Shown: positions 35,327 through 43,352 of the stretch, piece after piece | How positions within the stretch are numbered: the first letter of the stretch is position 1 | How the letters are laid out: each line of letters starts with the position of its first letter | The notes under the pieces: generated by a model | Told to the model about the DNA's origin: nothing | What the model saw: the letters and a program-made list of their open reading frames with translations, nothing else | Database searches by the model: none | Translations under genes and position numbers: made by a program | Assembly (NCBI RefSeq): GCF_027568515.1 | Contig: NZ_JANKZF010000014.1 | Span: forward strand, 62,001-126,000 | From: Arthrobacter sp. HY1533 | GTDB taxonomy: Bacteria; Actinomycetota; Actinomycetes; Actinomycetales; Micrococcaceae | Reading direction: 5' to 3' | Length of the DNA stretch: 64,000 nucleotides

Positions 35327-35623
35327 TCAGCGGGTTTGGTGCTCCACGAGAGCCAGCTGTGCCGTCTCTTCGGGTGTGAGGGATTGCAATCGGTCGGTCA
35401 CGACTTGCGGAGTTACCCATAGTTCCTCTGCCAGCTCGTGGTCGCTGGTGGCCCAGGCGGCATGCGCGCAGTGGGTGTCTATGGGGATGAGTCGGCGCGC
35501 GGCTTCAGTGCAGACCTCGTATTCAATGCTCGGCTCTTGGCAACCATCGTGGCCACGTTCCAGGTGTACGAGCTCGTGGGTTACAGCGCATCGCCGCTCG
35601 TCTTGCTGAAGACGGTTGTCCAA
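35327..35623 (-). CDS. ImmA/IrrE-like metallopeptidase, 5' end probably lost
   Basis: The HExxH zinc-protease motif is present as T-HELVHLERGH, preceded by WLDNRLQQDERRCAV, as in ImmA/IrrE proteases that cleave phage-type repressors. The only usual start codon is a TTG at 35623. The family-like sequence (HIHISPIRLSDGLPGRTDG) continues in the same open frame upstream to a stop at 35726-35728 without any ATG or GTG. The natural start thus looks deleted or mutated, and expression is doubtful. Located between the integrase remnant and the membrane protein; repressor control by proteolysis is the usual family role. Confidence 0.68.
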   Translation of the reverse strand: MDNRLQQDERRCAVTHELVHLERGHDGCQEPSIEYEVCTEAARRLIPIDTHCAHAAWATSDHELAEELWVTPQVVTDRLQSLTPEETAQLALVEHQTR

Positions 35624-35768
35624 CCAGATGACCCGGAGGCCATCCGTCCGCCCAGGCAGGCCATCCGACAGGCGAATAGGACTGATGTGGATGTGTGTCA
35701 GCCGCCGAAGCGCCCCCTCCGAGGATCAAACATTCGATGATCCCAGGGGGAGGCTCTGGCAATTTCGG

Positions 35769-36308
35769 CTATGAAACGAGTGAAGACACTCTGAAATATG
35801 CGGCGTTAAGTCGCTTGAAACACATCAGCAGGACCATTAGCAGGTGCAAAATGATAGCGATCAAAATGCTATCGGCGGCCTGTCCAAATTTCAGCGGGCC
35901 TGCCACTGCAGTCAAGAGCGTCGCAAAGCCGCTGAGCACAACGGCGTATAGGCAGTTGCTAAACAATTGATTAACAAGTGCCGGTGCGCGTGTATCTATC
36001 TGTGGGGCGATTGCAGCAACAGTGCGCTTCTCCGAGGAAATTTGCATCTCAGCCATCTGCATCCGAAGCTGGAAAACGAAGACGGTTACGGCGAAGGAGA
36101 AACCGAAAACGATGGCCAGGGCCGCAACCATGTTCGCGTGAGCGTTTGTGAGCTCAAAACCCAGGGGCCACCATGACGCAATTCCGGCTGCGATCGGTAT
36201 ACCGACATGAACGATGAAATCCATTGGGGACAGTCGGCCGGTAGCGGCGTTTCTTAGCGTTCCAAAATGATCCCGAACGATGGGAAATATGTTGATCTTC
36301 GAACTCAT
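35769..36308 (-). CDS. Four-helix membrane protein of the island, unknown function
   Basis: A 179-residue protein with four predicted membrane helices: about residues 29-50, 58-80, 122-142 and 145-165. Between helices 2 and 3 is a cytoplasmic-looking loop of about 35 residues (MQMAEMQISSEKRT, APQIDTRAPAL). Start ATG at 36308 has GGGAGG 7 bases upstream. It is 31 bases downstream of the 326-residue unknown protein in the same direction, so the two are a likely pair. Base composition is clearly lower in GC than the host genes, a sign of recent transfer. No family is recognised. Confidence 0.72.
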   Translation of the reverse strand: MSSKINIFPIVRDHFGTLRNAATGRLSPMDFIVHVGIPIAAGIASWWPLGFELTNAHANMVAALAIVFGFSFAVTVFVFQLRMQMAEMQISSEKRTVAAIAPQIDTRAPALVNQLFSNCLYAVVLSGFATLLTAVAGPLKFGQAADSILIAIILHLLMVLLMCFKRLNAAYFRVSSLVS

Positions 36309-36339
36309 GATCGGCCTCCCTCTAGTCAGCCAAGTACTA

Positions 36340-37320
36340 CTATCGTGTCGCTGTGACAGGCTTAGGAAGCTTGCGCGTCCACTCGTATTTCCAGTCGAGG
36401 CTACGTCGCTCGTAGAAGCCCTTTGCCTCTTCGTCGATCATACCGATCAGGGCTGACATTCCCAGAGAAGATTCGCCGTAGTCGTTCAGGAGCACGCGTA
36501 TTCCGGGCGTTCGATCTTTGTCCACAACCATGGTCTTGGTGCGTTCACCATCGCTCAGCCGCATCTCCATCTCGTCATAGTTGAGATCGTCAGGGAAGCC
36601 GAGATCCGTGACACCTTCCAACTTTTTCCCGCGAACGATGTCCTTGATTTTGCTTGGAAGCCACCTCTCGCCTTTGATCGGCGTGAGAGTCGAGCTGTAG
36701 TTCATCAGTGTGGAAGTAGTTGACGAGTCATCGGCTATGTCCGGTGAGTAGTCGTAGACAGTTGCCGTCACTGATTCCAATTTCGCCAGAGCTAGCCACG
36801 AATCAGGCGAAACCACTGTCTCGGTGTCTACGACAAGAGAGAGCGGTTTCCCGGTCGTCTTGGATATCTTTCCCGAGACCATCGATTTGAGGTGTCCAAC
36901 AAACGACGGCAGGATCAAAGGACCGCAACCCGAATGGCCTTGTTTTTCTGCGAAGAATAGAGCCACAGTCGAGCCCGGTGGTATCAGGAGTGCGCTCCGG
37001 GTTTCGACCGTCTGTGCATCCAACTCCTTGGTTGTGTAGGCCGTTCCGTGTGTCGCGGTATCCACAACTTCGTCTCCGACTGTTCCGTAGCTGCCGGTAC
37101 GCATTTTTGCCATCACGATACGGTTTCGCCGTTTGACATCTGGCTTCTTGCCGTACGTTTTCTTGGCTGAGTCTTTGAAGTGTTCGATAGGGAGGCCCTT
37201 AAGCCAGCGCTCGAATTCGTCCAAAACGTTCAGGCCCTGGATGTCGTCCAGTGAAAACCACCTATCGGTCCGAGATTCACGGATCATGATCGACTGATAG
37301 GTCATTGTTCTTCTAGGCAT
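36340..37320 (-). CDS. Unknown cytosolic protein of the island, paired with the membrane protein
   Basis: A 326-residue soluble protein with no signal peptide or helix. The N-terminal third is basic with Lys/Arg-rich helices (DSAKKTYGKKPDVKRRNRIVMAKM), which would suit nucleic-acid contact. The middle contains strands such as SALLIPPGSTVALFFAE and LSLVVDTETVVS. The last part has MIDEEAKGFYERRSLDWKYEW. I do not recognise a family. It is upstream of a four-helix membrane protein, 31 bases away. The architecture (soluble DNA/RNA-sensing-type protein plus small membrane protein) recalls abortive-infection pairs such as RexA/RexB only in layout; no sequence likeness is claimed. GC is low for this genome. 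Confidence 0.7.
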   Translation of the reverse strand: MPRRTMTYQSIMIRESRTDRWFSLDDIQGLNVLDEFERWLKGLPIEHFKDSAKKTYGKKPDVKRRNRIVMAKMRTGSYGTVGDEVVDTATHGTAYTTKELDAQTVETRSALLIPPGSTVALFFAEKQGHSGCGPLILPSFVGHLKSMVSGKISKTTGKPLSLVVDTETVVSPDSWLALAKLESVTATVYDYSPDIADDSSTTSTLMNYSSTLTPIKGERWLPSKIKDIVRGKKLEGVTDLGFPDDLNYDEMEMRLSDGERTKTMVVDKDRTPGIRVLLNDYGESSLGMSALIGMIDEEAKGFYERRSLDWKYEWTRKLPKPVTATR

Positions 37321-37342
37321 TGTTGCGCCCCCAAATCATTGT

Positions 37343-37429
37343 GCGAGCAACGCTCGCAGCTGGTTGTTAGTTGTCGTGCTCGGTTCTTGTGTTTCTTGGC
37401 CGCGCTTGCGGGCGCGGGCGTCTTTCTGG
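37343..37429. repeat. Duplicated 3'-end segment, copy A (decayed)
   Basis: About 87 bases that align with 38690-38776: both contain GTTGTCGTGCT, a TTCTT-containing stretch, CGGGCGTCTT and surrounding matches with scattered changes. Read on the minus strand, copy A encodes DARARKRGQETQEP in one frame, close to DARARERGEESQDT encoded by copy B. Copy A lies just beyond the present HIRAN gene stop and is out of frame with it, so it appears to be a fossil of that gene's earlier tail. Confidence 0.7.
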
Positions 37430-37441
37430 GTGTCGAGGGCC

Positions 37442-38665
37442 TTAGCGGCTGCTTGGCTGAGTGCCTTGGCCGCTGCTGGCCTCGGCCTCCAAGGTCTTAG
37501 CTATCCGCCGGCGGACGATGTTGCCGTAGATGCCGAGCCAGATGACGCCGATGCAGAGCAGTGGGCCTATGCCTGGTATGAGCGCGAGGATGCCCCCGAG
37601 CAGTACACCCAGGATGATCATGCTGACGCCGGCCAGCCTGTGCATAGTGGGGCTGGATTTCCGGTGCTCGTCAGTGGGAACGGTCCCGCGTTTGACCTTC
37701 GGTTGTCCGGCGGCGGGCGCTGATGCCTGCGGTGCGGCTCGGAAGGAGGAAGGAGTAGAGATGGTGGCAGTTGGCGGTCGTCCGGCGGCTGCTGGCGTTG
37801 GAAGCTCACCTTGGTATGTGGGCGGGATTGTGTAGCTGTCTGAGTGCGGCACGAATTTGGGAACGGTGGTCGCCGGACCGATGATCCACTCGTCGGGGAT
37901 TTCCGTGGATTTCGCCGCTTGAAGGGTCAACTGAGCTGCGAGAGCAGATCCCTTGATGGTTGCCCAAGCAACGGGCAATACATTCATGGTCTCCATGTGT
38001 TCAACGACGGGCAAGTAGTGACCCGAGGTGGCGCCGCTCAATTCGCCTACGCGTTCGCCTTCCAGCCGAACTTCAATGAATTGTTTCTCAGTTCCGTTCT
38101 TGAGGCGGTTGATGCCGCGGTGCATCGTCAGTAAGAGCATGCCCACTCCAGAGGGCGGCACATAGTTGAAAAGAACATCAAAGTGATTTTCTTCTTTGAT
38201 GACCTGCAGTCCACCGCCCCAGGGCAACACCGAGTAAGTACCCGTTGGGGCGTTGTTGATAGGGGTGAGTAGATTTGGCTCCCGAAGGACCAGCGTGACA
38301 CGGGACTCGAACTTGTTCGCGCCCCGACCGTCCCAAGGCCGTTGCGTGCTGGCCCAAATACGGGCGGTGGTTACCGCTGTGTGGCCGCTGGCCGCGATAC
38401 GACCAATATCGTTCCAGTAACTGGCGTCGTCGTCTTTCGAAATGTAGGCAATGATTCGTCCGTTGACCCTGACAGAGATGGCATGAGTTCCATGGGGGTT
38501 GTCCGGCTCAGGGACTAGCTGAGCATCGACATTCATTTCGATGCTTTGGCCTACCGGAGGTTTCCCGCCAATGACCTTCGCGATGTTCGCCTGGTGGTAG
38601 AACATGCCTACAGCATCGACGTTCGCCCAACCATTCTCAGGACCTGGCAGCCTATAGTCCGTCAT
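37442..38665 (-). CDS. HIRAN-like domain protein with C-terminal membrane helices; tail shifted
   Basis: A 407-residue protein. Residues about 15-95 (VDAVGMFYHQANIAKVIGG, LVPEPDNPHGTHAISVRVNGRIIAYIS) fit a HIRAN domain, a fold that recognises DNA 3' ends and stalled forks. A central domain follows, then a Pro/Ala-rich linker, and two membrane helices (about 355-385). ATG at 38665 with GGGGA 7 bases upstream. The stop at 37442 looks premature: in the next frame, translation continues as AAKALSQAAAKALDTQKDARA, which resembles the neighbour's tail. A frameshift near 37470 is therefore likely. It is low-GC island DNA. Confidence 0.68.
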   Translation of the reverse strand: MTDYRLPGPENGWANVDAVGMFYHQANIAKVIGGKPPVGQSIEMNVDAQLVPEPDNPHGTHAISVRVNGRIIAYISKDDDASYWNDIGRIAASGHTAVTTARIWASTQRPWDGRGANKFESRVTLVLREPNLLTPINNAPTGTYSVLPWGGGLQVIKEENHFDVLFNYVPPSGVGMLLLTMHRGINRLKNGTEKQFIEVRLEGERVGELSGATSGHYLPVVEHMETMNVLPVAWATIKGSALAAQLTLQAAKSTEIPDEWIIGPATTVPKFVPHSDSYTIPPTYQGELPTPAAAGRPPTATISTPSSFRAAPQASAPAAGQPKVKRGTVPTDEHRKSSPTMHRLAGVSMIILGVLLGGILALIPGIGPLLCIGVIWLGIYGNIVRRRIAKTLEAEASSGQGTQPSSR

Positions 38666-38689
38666 TCTCATTCCCCAATCGGTTACGAT

Positions 38690-38776
38690 GCGAGCAGCGC
38701 CCGCGGGTTGGTCTAGTTGTCGTGCTTTGTGTCTTGTGATTCTTCGCCGCGCTCGCGGGCTCGGGCGTCTTGTTCG
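38690..38776. repeat. Duplicated 3'-end segment, copy B (within XRE-like gene end)
   Basis: Matches copy A at 37343-37429 over about 87 bases with point differences and small gaps. It spans the stop codon of the XRE-like gene and its last about 20 codons. The shared tail ending in HDN-stop points to duplication or recombination between neighbouring genes. Confidence 0.7.
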
Positions 38777-39327
38777 GCGCCAAGGTTCGGATGGCCGCTT
38801 GCTGCCAGTTCGCAATGGTTGGCCGGCAGTGGCACGCGGCCGAACTCGTCGGCATCCAGGGTGGGCGGGGGATACACATACGGGACCTTCTTGCCCTTGG
38901 GGTTGGCAGGGGCGTTCCCTGCCTGGTTCATATGGGTGGGATTGGCTGCCGCCTCCTCTTGATTTGTAGCGTCAAGAGTTCGAATCGTGTCCACGAAACC
39001 TTGGATGATTTGTCGGTCCAGAGCGCTGAACTCCTGCGAATCGCGGACCACATCTTCGAGCGCCGGCCGTACGGCCTGCCCCTCGGCTCCCATACTGGCC
39101 ATGGCGCCCTGGACAACTCTCTGAACCGGGACCCGGACGACTTCTGCAAGGGCGTGGATGACGTTGCCCTTGATTGAGATGAGCTCCTGGTTCTTCAGCC
39201 GCGAGAAGTTCGAGTGCTTCATATCCAGTGCGAGGTTCTCAGTGCGCCGCTGAAGATATCGGGTAGACCAGCCGTTCTTGTCCTGGGCAACTTGAGTCAG
39301 GACATCAAGCGAATGTGTTGCGTTCAC
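38713..39327 (-). CDS. Putative XRE/helix-turn-helix-like island protein
   Basis: About 204 residues from GTG at 39327, which has GAGAGG 8 bases upstream. Residues about 15-75 (STRYLQRRTENLALDMKHSNFSRLKNQELIS, given in pieces NLALDMKHSNFSRLKN and KGNVIHALAEVVRVPVQ) resemble an XRE helix-turn-helix of phage-repressor type, followed by a variable C-terminal region rich in Pro, Lys and Arg. An in-frame ATG at 39423 would add a hydrophobic segment. The gene heads the minus-strand island series. The partnership with the ImmA-like protease would fit a repressor and protease system, but the assignment is by eye only. Confidence 0.55.
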   Translation of the reverse strand: MNATHSLDVLTQVAQDKNGWSTRYLQRRTENLALDMKHSNFSRLKNQELISIKGNVIHALAEVVRVPVQRVVQGAMASMGAEGQAVRPALEDVVRDSQEFSALDRQIIQGFVDTIRTLDATNQEEAAANPTHMNQAGNAPANPKGKKVPYVYPPPTLDADEFGRVPLPANHCELAASGHPNLGAEQDARARERGEESQDTKHDN

Positions 39328-39876
39328 TACGTCCGCCTCTCGAATGGCCACGCAGCACCCAGACTTGGCGGACACTGCAACATATAAATAAATGAACTCC
39401 AAAAAGAATACAAGTTGTGGCATCGTTTCACCGGATTGGCGCGGGCGCGCGGAACACACACAGTGAAAGCCAGAGTATGCCGTGCATAGCCATAAATTGA
39501 GCAGGTGGCTACAGGAAGCGATGCGGCGGTTGCTGCCTAGAACCTGGCTACTAGCTACCGACGTTGTCTCAACGCAGCCCAGAGGCCGACAGTTACCGTC
39601 GCGGCTAACGATCGTCCCTGACTTTCCGGCTGCCGTCTCGACAAGATTGCTGGCTGGATGTCGCACGGCTGCAAGATTCGGGACGCCCCCGGCCTGCGGA
39701 AACGCAGGCCGGGGGCACTTTTGCTTTGGGCCGGAAGCGGAGGTTGTTCGCCAACGGGCACGTTGGCTGTGACAAATCCGTCATATTCGGCCTGTCACAA
39801 TGCCCGCAATTTCCGGGACGCCGTGGCAGTTCATCGGAGAGAATTGGCACCTCGACATTCTTGAAGGATTCAGCCC
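39328..39876. other. Island boundary region
   Basis: About 550 bases with no convincing gene. It includes an A/T-rich stretch (39378-39412, with TATAAATAAAT) upstream of the XRE-like gene, a strong plus-strand hairpin (39685-39716), and then host-like GC-rich sequence leading to the small protein at 39877. The island's right end must lie here. No copy of the tRNA 3' end (for example GTTCAAGTCCGAG) was found by eye. Confidence 0.45.
39685..39726 (+). terminator. Intrinsic terminator at the island's right end
   Basis: A 14-base perfect stem (GCCCCCGGCCTGCG with its complement, 39685-39698 and 39703-39716) capped by a GAAA tetraloop and followed by ACTTTTGCTTT. No plus-strand gene lies immediately upstream. 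It may have ended the tRNA/glycosyltransferase transcript before the island was inserted. Confidence 0.82.
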
Positions 39877-40074
39877 ATGTTTTGGAACAACGCGCGTGCC
39901 CGTTTTCGGCAATGGATTGAGCGGCACATCATCGCCGACGACCCCATGCCGGAACGCTCGCGCCTGGACATCATGTGTGAAGGGTCCGCCACGGGCACTG
40001 CCGCGGAGCCCCCGGAGGATGACGTGGCCGGGGGCCGCGCGGGGACCGTGAGCAACGGACAGCCCGGGGACTGA
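39877..40074 (+). CDS. Small acidic protein, unknown
   Basis: A 65-residue soluble protein. Start ATG at 39877 has AAGGA 8 bases upstream. The first 30 residues are helical and basic/aromatic (FWNNARARFRQWIERHII). The rest is acidic and Pro/Gly-rich, with no motif. Codon use fits the host's GC-rich genes. No similar family is recognised; spacing and ribosome site support it as real. Confidence 0.6.
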   Translation: MFWNNARARFRQWIERHIIADDPMPERSRLDIMCEGSATGTAAEPPEDDVAGGRAGTVSNGQPGD

Positions 40075-40156
40075 CGGCCGCAGCGCCGTCCGCCGCGGGT
40101 GCGCGTGCCGCCCGCGGGATCCGGCAATGTTGCCTTCGCCACACAAGATGCGGTAA

Positions 40157-40172
40157 GTTACTGACCAGTAAC
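40157..40172. promoter_or_regulatory. TetR-type palindrome upstream of acyl-CoA dehydrogenase
   Basis: Perfect inverted repeat GTTACTG-AC-CAGTAAC, 60 bases before the GTG start of the dehydrogenase. Symmetry and length fit a TetR/FadR-like operator controlling fatty- or aryl-CoA degradation. Its inner core CTGACCAG is shared with the operator at 16102. The regulator is not encoded next to it. Confidence 0.65.
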
Positions 40173-40232
40173 ATGTTTGGTGCTGGGCCGAACGGTCACT
40201 GTTCAATGATGAAGACAAGCAAAGGAATTCCC

Positions 40233-41423
40233 GTGTCCAAGGCTGCCGCAGACCCGAACAACCTCCCCTACGCCGACGGCGACTTCTATGGATTTGAGCA
40301 GATGCTCTCCGAAGCCGAGCGCGAACGCCTGCAGGAAATCCGCGACTTCCTGGCCAAGGAGGTCAAGCCGATCGCCACCGACTGCTGGAACCGCGGCGAG
40401 TTCCCCATGGAGATCATCCCCAAGCTTGCCGCGCTGGACATCATGAGCCCCGTCCACCGTCAGGGTTACTCGAGCCTGTTTGCCGGACTGGCCCATGCCG
40501 AATTCACCCGGGCCGACGCCTCCATCGCCACGTTCATGGGCGTGCATGACGGCCTGTTCACCGGCTCCATCGAAGCCCTGGCTTCCGAGGAGCAAAAGGC
40601 CGCTTGGCTCCCGGACATCTACGCCATGAAGAAGATCGGCGCCTTCGGCCTGACCGAACCCCTCGGCGGCTCCGACGTTGCCGGCGGCACCCGCACCACT
40701 GCCGTGCGGGACGGCGAGAATTGGATCATCAACGGCGCCAAGCGATGGATTGGCAACGCAACGTTCTCCGACTGGGTTGTCATCTACGCCCGCGACGTCG
40801 CCGACAACCAGGTCAAGGCCTTCCTCGTGGACACCACCCTGCCGGGCTACAGTGCCACGAAGATCGAGAACAAGACTGCCCTGCGCACTGTGCAGAATGC
40901 CGACATCACCCTCGAAAACGTGGTTGTCCCGCACAGCCACAAGCTCGCCGGCGGCAACAGCTTCCGCGACACCAACAAGGTCCTGAAGGTCACCCGCCTG
41001 GCCGTGGCGTGGCAGGCCGTGGGCCAGCAGATGGCCGCATTCGACGTTGCCCGCCGCTACGCCGTGGAGCGCCACCAGTTCGGCCGGCCCATCGCCTCCT
41101 TCCAAATGGTGCAGGACCAGCTGGTGAAAATGCTCGGCAACACCGTGGCCTCCATGGGCATGATGGTGCGTCTGTCCCAGCTGGAGGACCTGGGCCAGGC
41201 GAAGGACGAGCAGTCCGCCCTGGCCAAGGCCTTCACCACGTCCCGCATGCGCGAGACGGTCGCCATGGGCCGGAGCATCCTGGGCGGCAACGGCATTGTC
41301 ACCGACTACGAGATGGCCAAGATCTTTGCCGACGCCGAGGCCATCTACTCCTATGAGGGCACCTACGAGATCAACACCCTCGTCACGGGTCGCGCCATCA
41401 CGGGCATCTCCGCCATCGTCTAA
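40233..41423 (+). CDS. Acyl-CoA dehydrogenase (glutaryl-CoA-dehydrogenase-like)
   Basis: A 396-residue FAD enzyme that introduces a double bond into an acyl-CoA. Family marks: FGLTEPLGGSDVAGGTRTTA for the FAD/substrate loop, WIGNATFSDWVVIYA, RRYAVERHQFGRPIASFQ, and the C-terminal GGNGIVTDYEMAKIFADAEAIYSYEGTYEIN. The catalytic base in the last phrase is E375 by position. GTG at 40233 with AAAGGAA (40221-40227) fits best; earlier ATGs at 40206 and 40209 are possible. It ends in a 4-base convergent overlap with the peptidase gene. Substrate is not determined. Confidence 0.9.
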   Translation: MSKAAADPNNLPYADGDFYGFEQMLSEAERERLQEIRDFLAKEVKPIATDCWNRGEFPMEIIPKLAALDIMSPVHRQGYSSLFAGLAHAEFTRADASIATFMGVHDGLFTGSIEALASEEQKAAWLPDIYAMKKIGAFGLTEPLGGSDVAGGTRTTAVRDGENWIINGAKRWIGNATFSDWVVIYARDVADNQVKAFLVDTTLPGYSATKIENKTALRTVQNADITLENVVVPHSHKLAGGNSFRDTNKVLKVTRLAVAWQAVGQQMAAFDVARRYAVERHQFGRPIASFQMVQDQLVKMLGNTVASMGMMVRLSQLEDLGQAKDEQSALAKAFTTSRMRETVAMGRSILGGNGIVTDYEMAKIFADAEAIYSYEGTYEINTLVTGRAITGISAIV

Positions 41424-42004
41424 TCCCGGCGCCCTGCTGCGGGTTGGTTGGTCAAGGGCAGCAGGACCGACGGCCGCAGGTCCAGGATGAACTGCAGCGG
41501 ATCAAGGTAGTCCTCCCCGCGCCGCACGCCCCAGTGCAGGCAGGAGCCGTCCCCGGCCGGGTCCCTGCAGTGTGTGGGACCTGCCACCTTGCCAATATCC
41601 TGGCCCCGGGCCACCGTGTCGCCCGCCTTGAGGCGCGAGAGGACCGGTTCAAAACTGAGCCGCAAACCGCCTGCCACGGCAATGGTCAGCACCGGCCGGT
41701 CGACCACGTTGCCGGAGAACGCCACCACGCCGGCCGTCGGAGCCAGCACTGCGGCGCCTTGTTCAGCGGCCAGGTCAACGCCGCGGTGGCCAGAAAGCCA
41801 CGGCTTGGCCGGCGGGTCAAAGACATTCACCACCCGCGGGCGCCCGGCCAGCGGCCAGCCCCAAGCGAGCGTCGCAGGGAGGGGGAGGGGTGCCGCGGCC
41901 ACGGGGGAAGTGGCGGGACCCGGCAGGAGCGCAAGGACCAGCAAGAGCGCACCCAGCAAATGCCCCCGCGGGTGACAGCGTAAGTAGTCCAGTATGTAGC
42001 CCAT
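41420..42004 (-). CDS. M23 (LytM-type) peptidase-family exported protein
   Basis: A 194-residue protein. Residues about 10-40 form a hydrophobic signal or anchor segment (HLLGALLLVLALLPGP). The M23 fold follows: HRGVDLAAEQGAAVLAPTAGVVAFSG (zinc-site H and D in HRGVD), and the second motif LHWGVRRG. Thus the HxxxD and HxG parts are present. It may cleave cell-wall peptides or bind them as a non-catalytic regulator. ATG at 42004 is used; the frame continues to a TTG at 42052. The last 4 bases overlap the end of the acyl-CoA dehydrogenase on the other strand. Confidence 0.85.
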   Translation of the reverse strand: MGYILDYLRCHPRGHLLGALLLVLALLPGPATSPVAAAPLPLPATLAWGWPLAGRPRVVNVFDPPAKPWLSGHRGVDLAAEQGAAVLAPTAGVVAFSGNVVDRPVLTIAVAGGLRLSFEPVLSRLKAGDTVARGQDIGKVAGPTHCRDPAGDGSCLHWGVRRGEDYLDPLQFILDLRPSVLLPLTNQPAAGRRD

Positions 42005-42350
42005 GCCCAACAATGCGCCCCTGAAGGCCCCGCGGGGAGGTGCCCCGGGCAAGTTGTGGACAAGCCCATGGGTGGAACGGCCTGTGGGGGAGCGGTTGTG
42101 GTCAGCCGCCGTTGCCCGCCTGTAGTAACATTGAAAGAGCAGTGTGCCGTGTGCACGCTGACTACGCGCACCCCACCTGATGAGGAATTCGAGAATCTTC
42201 TTGAATCCTGCGGATGGATTGTGTCCATGCGGTCCGCCTCACGGCGGTTGATGGAATGCACAATGGGTGCCAGGAGCAACGGAACCACCGGGCAACCGGC
42301 ACGGAACCAAGGCTGATCGAACCGTAAAACTAACTAGAAGGAGCGCCGGC
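42005..42350. other. rpsB upstream leader region
   Basis: About 346 bases without a secure gene. It contains the minus-strand start region of the M23 protein and the plus-strand leader of rpsB. An open plus-strand frame (42056-42316) has no codon bias like its neighbours, so it is not called. AAGGAG at 42338-42343 serves rpsB. The region may carry autoregulatory structure for S2, but I did not identify a clear fold. Confidence 0.4.
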
Positions 42351-43190
42351 ATGCCCGTCGTAACTATGCGCCAGCTGCTTGACAGCGGCGTCCACTTTGG
42401 ACACCAGACCCGTCGTTGGAACCCGAAGATGAAGCGATTCATCCTCACGGAGCGCAACGGCATCTACATCATCGACCTGCAGCAGTCACTGTCCTTCATT
42501 GACCGCGCCTACGAGTTCGTAAAGGCCACCGTTGCACACGGCGGCACCGTTCTCTTCGTCGGTACCAAGAAGCAGGCTCAGGAAGCAATTGCCGAGCAGG
42601 CTACCCGCGTTGGCCAGCCCTACGTGAACCAGCGCTGGTTGGGCGGTATGCTCACCAACTTCCAGACGGTTTCCAAGCGTATCTCCCGCATGAAGGAACT
42701 CGAAGAGATCAACTTCGAAGACGTTGCTTCCTCGGGCCACACCAAGAAGGAGCTCCTGCTCCTCAAGCGTGAACTCACCAAGCTGCAGACCAACCTCGGT
42801 GGTATCCGCAACCTGACCAAGGCACCGTCCGTGCTCTGGGTTGTTGACACCCCGAAGGAACACCTCGCCATCGACGAGGCACACAAGCTGAACATCCCCG
42901 TTGTGGCCATCCTGGACTCCAACTGCAACCCCGACGAAGTTGATTTCCCGATCCCGGGCAACGACGACGCCATCCGCTCCGTTGCGCTGCTGACCCGCGT
43001 GATCGCTGATGCAGTTGCAGAGGGCCTGATCGCTCGCAACAACAAGGCAACCGGCAACGAAGAAGCTCCGGCTGAGCCGCTGGCTGAGTGGGAGCGCGAG
43101 CTCCTCGAGGCACCCGCCGCTGAAGCTGCTGTTGAAGCCGCTGTTGAGGCTCCGGCCGAAGCTGCCGCAGAAGCTGCAACCGAGAAGTAA
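42351..43190 (+). CDS. rpsB: Ribosomal protein S2
   Basis: A 279-residue protein of the 30S subunit. The start [28 protein letters not shown] is diagnostic (in pieces [16 protein letters not shown]), as are [12 protein letters not shown] and [13 protein letters not shown]. The C-terminal about 40 residues are an Ala/Glu-rich tail ([20 protein letters not shown]), longer than in E. coli but common in actinobacteria. ATG at 42351 with AAGGAG 7 bases upstream. It is followed by two hairpins and then tsf. Codon bias is strong, as expected for a highly expressed gene. Confidence 0.97.
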   Translation: MPVVTMRQLLDSGVHFGHQTRRWNPKMKRFILTERNGIYIIDLQQSLSFIDRAYEFVKATVAHGGTVLFVGTKKQAQEAIAEQATRVGQPYVNQRWLGGMLTNFQTVSKRISRMKELEEINFEDVASSGHTKKELLLLKRELTKLQTNLGGIRNLTKAPSVLWVVDTPKEHLAIDEAHKLNIPVVAILDSNCNPDEVDFPIPGNDDAIRSVALLTRVIADAVAEGLIARNNKATGNEEAPAEPLAEWERELLEAPAAEAAVEAAVEAPAEAAAEAATEK

Positions 43191-43203
43191 AAAACTTTTC
43201 CTC

Positions 43204-43300
43204 GCGGACCCCGCCCAGGGAGCAATCCCGGGCAGTCCGCCACCCAGGAACCAGATGCTGGCAGGATCGCGCCGCCCACAAGGCACAGCGGTCCTGCCAG
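43204..43300 (+). other. Two stem-loops between rpsB and tsf
   Basis: First, GCGGACC at 43204 pairs with the GTCCGC end at 43240 through a GC-rich stem. Second, a 13-base arm starting at 43258 (CTGGCAGGATCGC) pairs with 43288-43300, with one G-U pair. They could be attenuators or processing signals that set the ratio of S2 to EF-Ts. Confidence 0.55.
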
Positions 43301-43352
43301 AACTGGCCTAAAACTGATTTGCATACTCAAACATCTACACTGAGGGGTTCAC

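Noticed and set aside
39482-39772. Plus-strand reading frame at the island edge
   Set aside because: Passes through the terminator hairpin and shows no coding bias.
42056-42316. Possible small gene in the rpsB leader
   Set aside because: Third positions lack the host bias, no ribosome site, no motif; left as leader.
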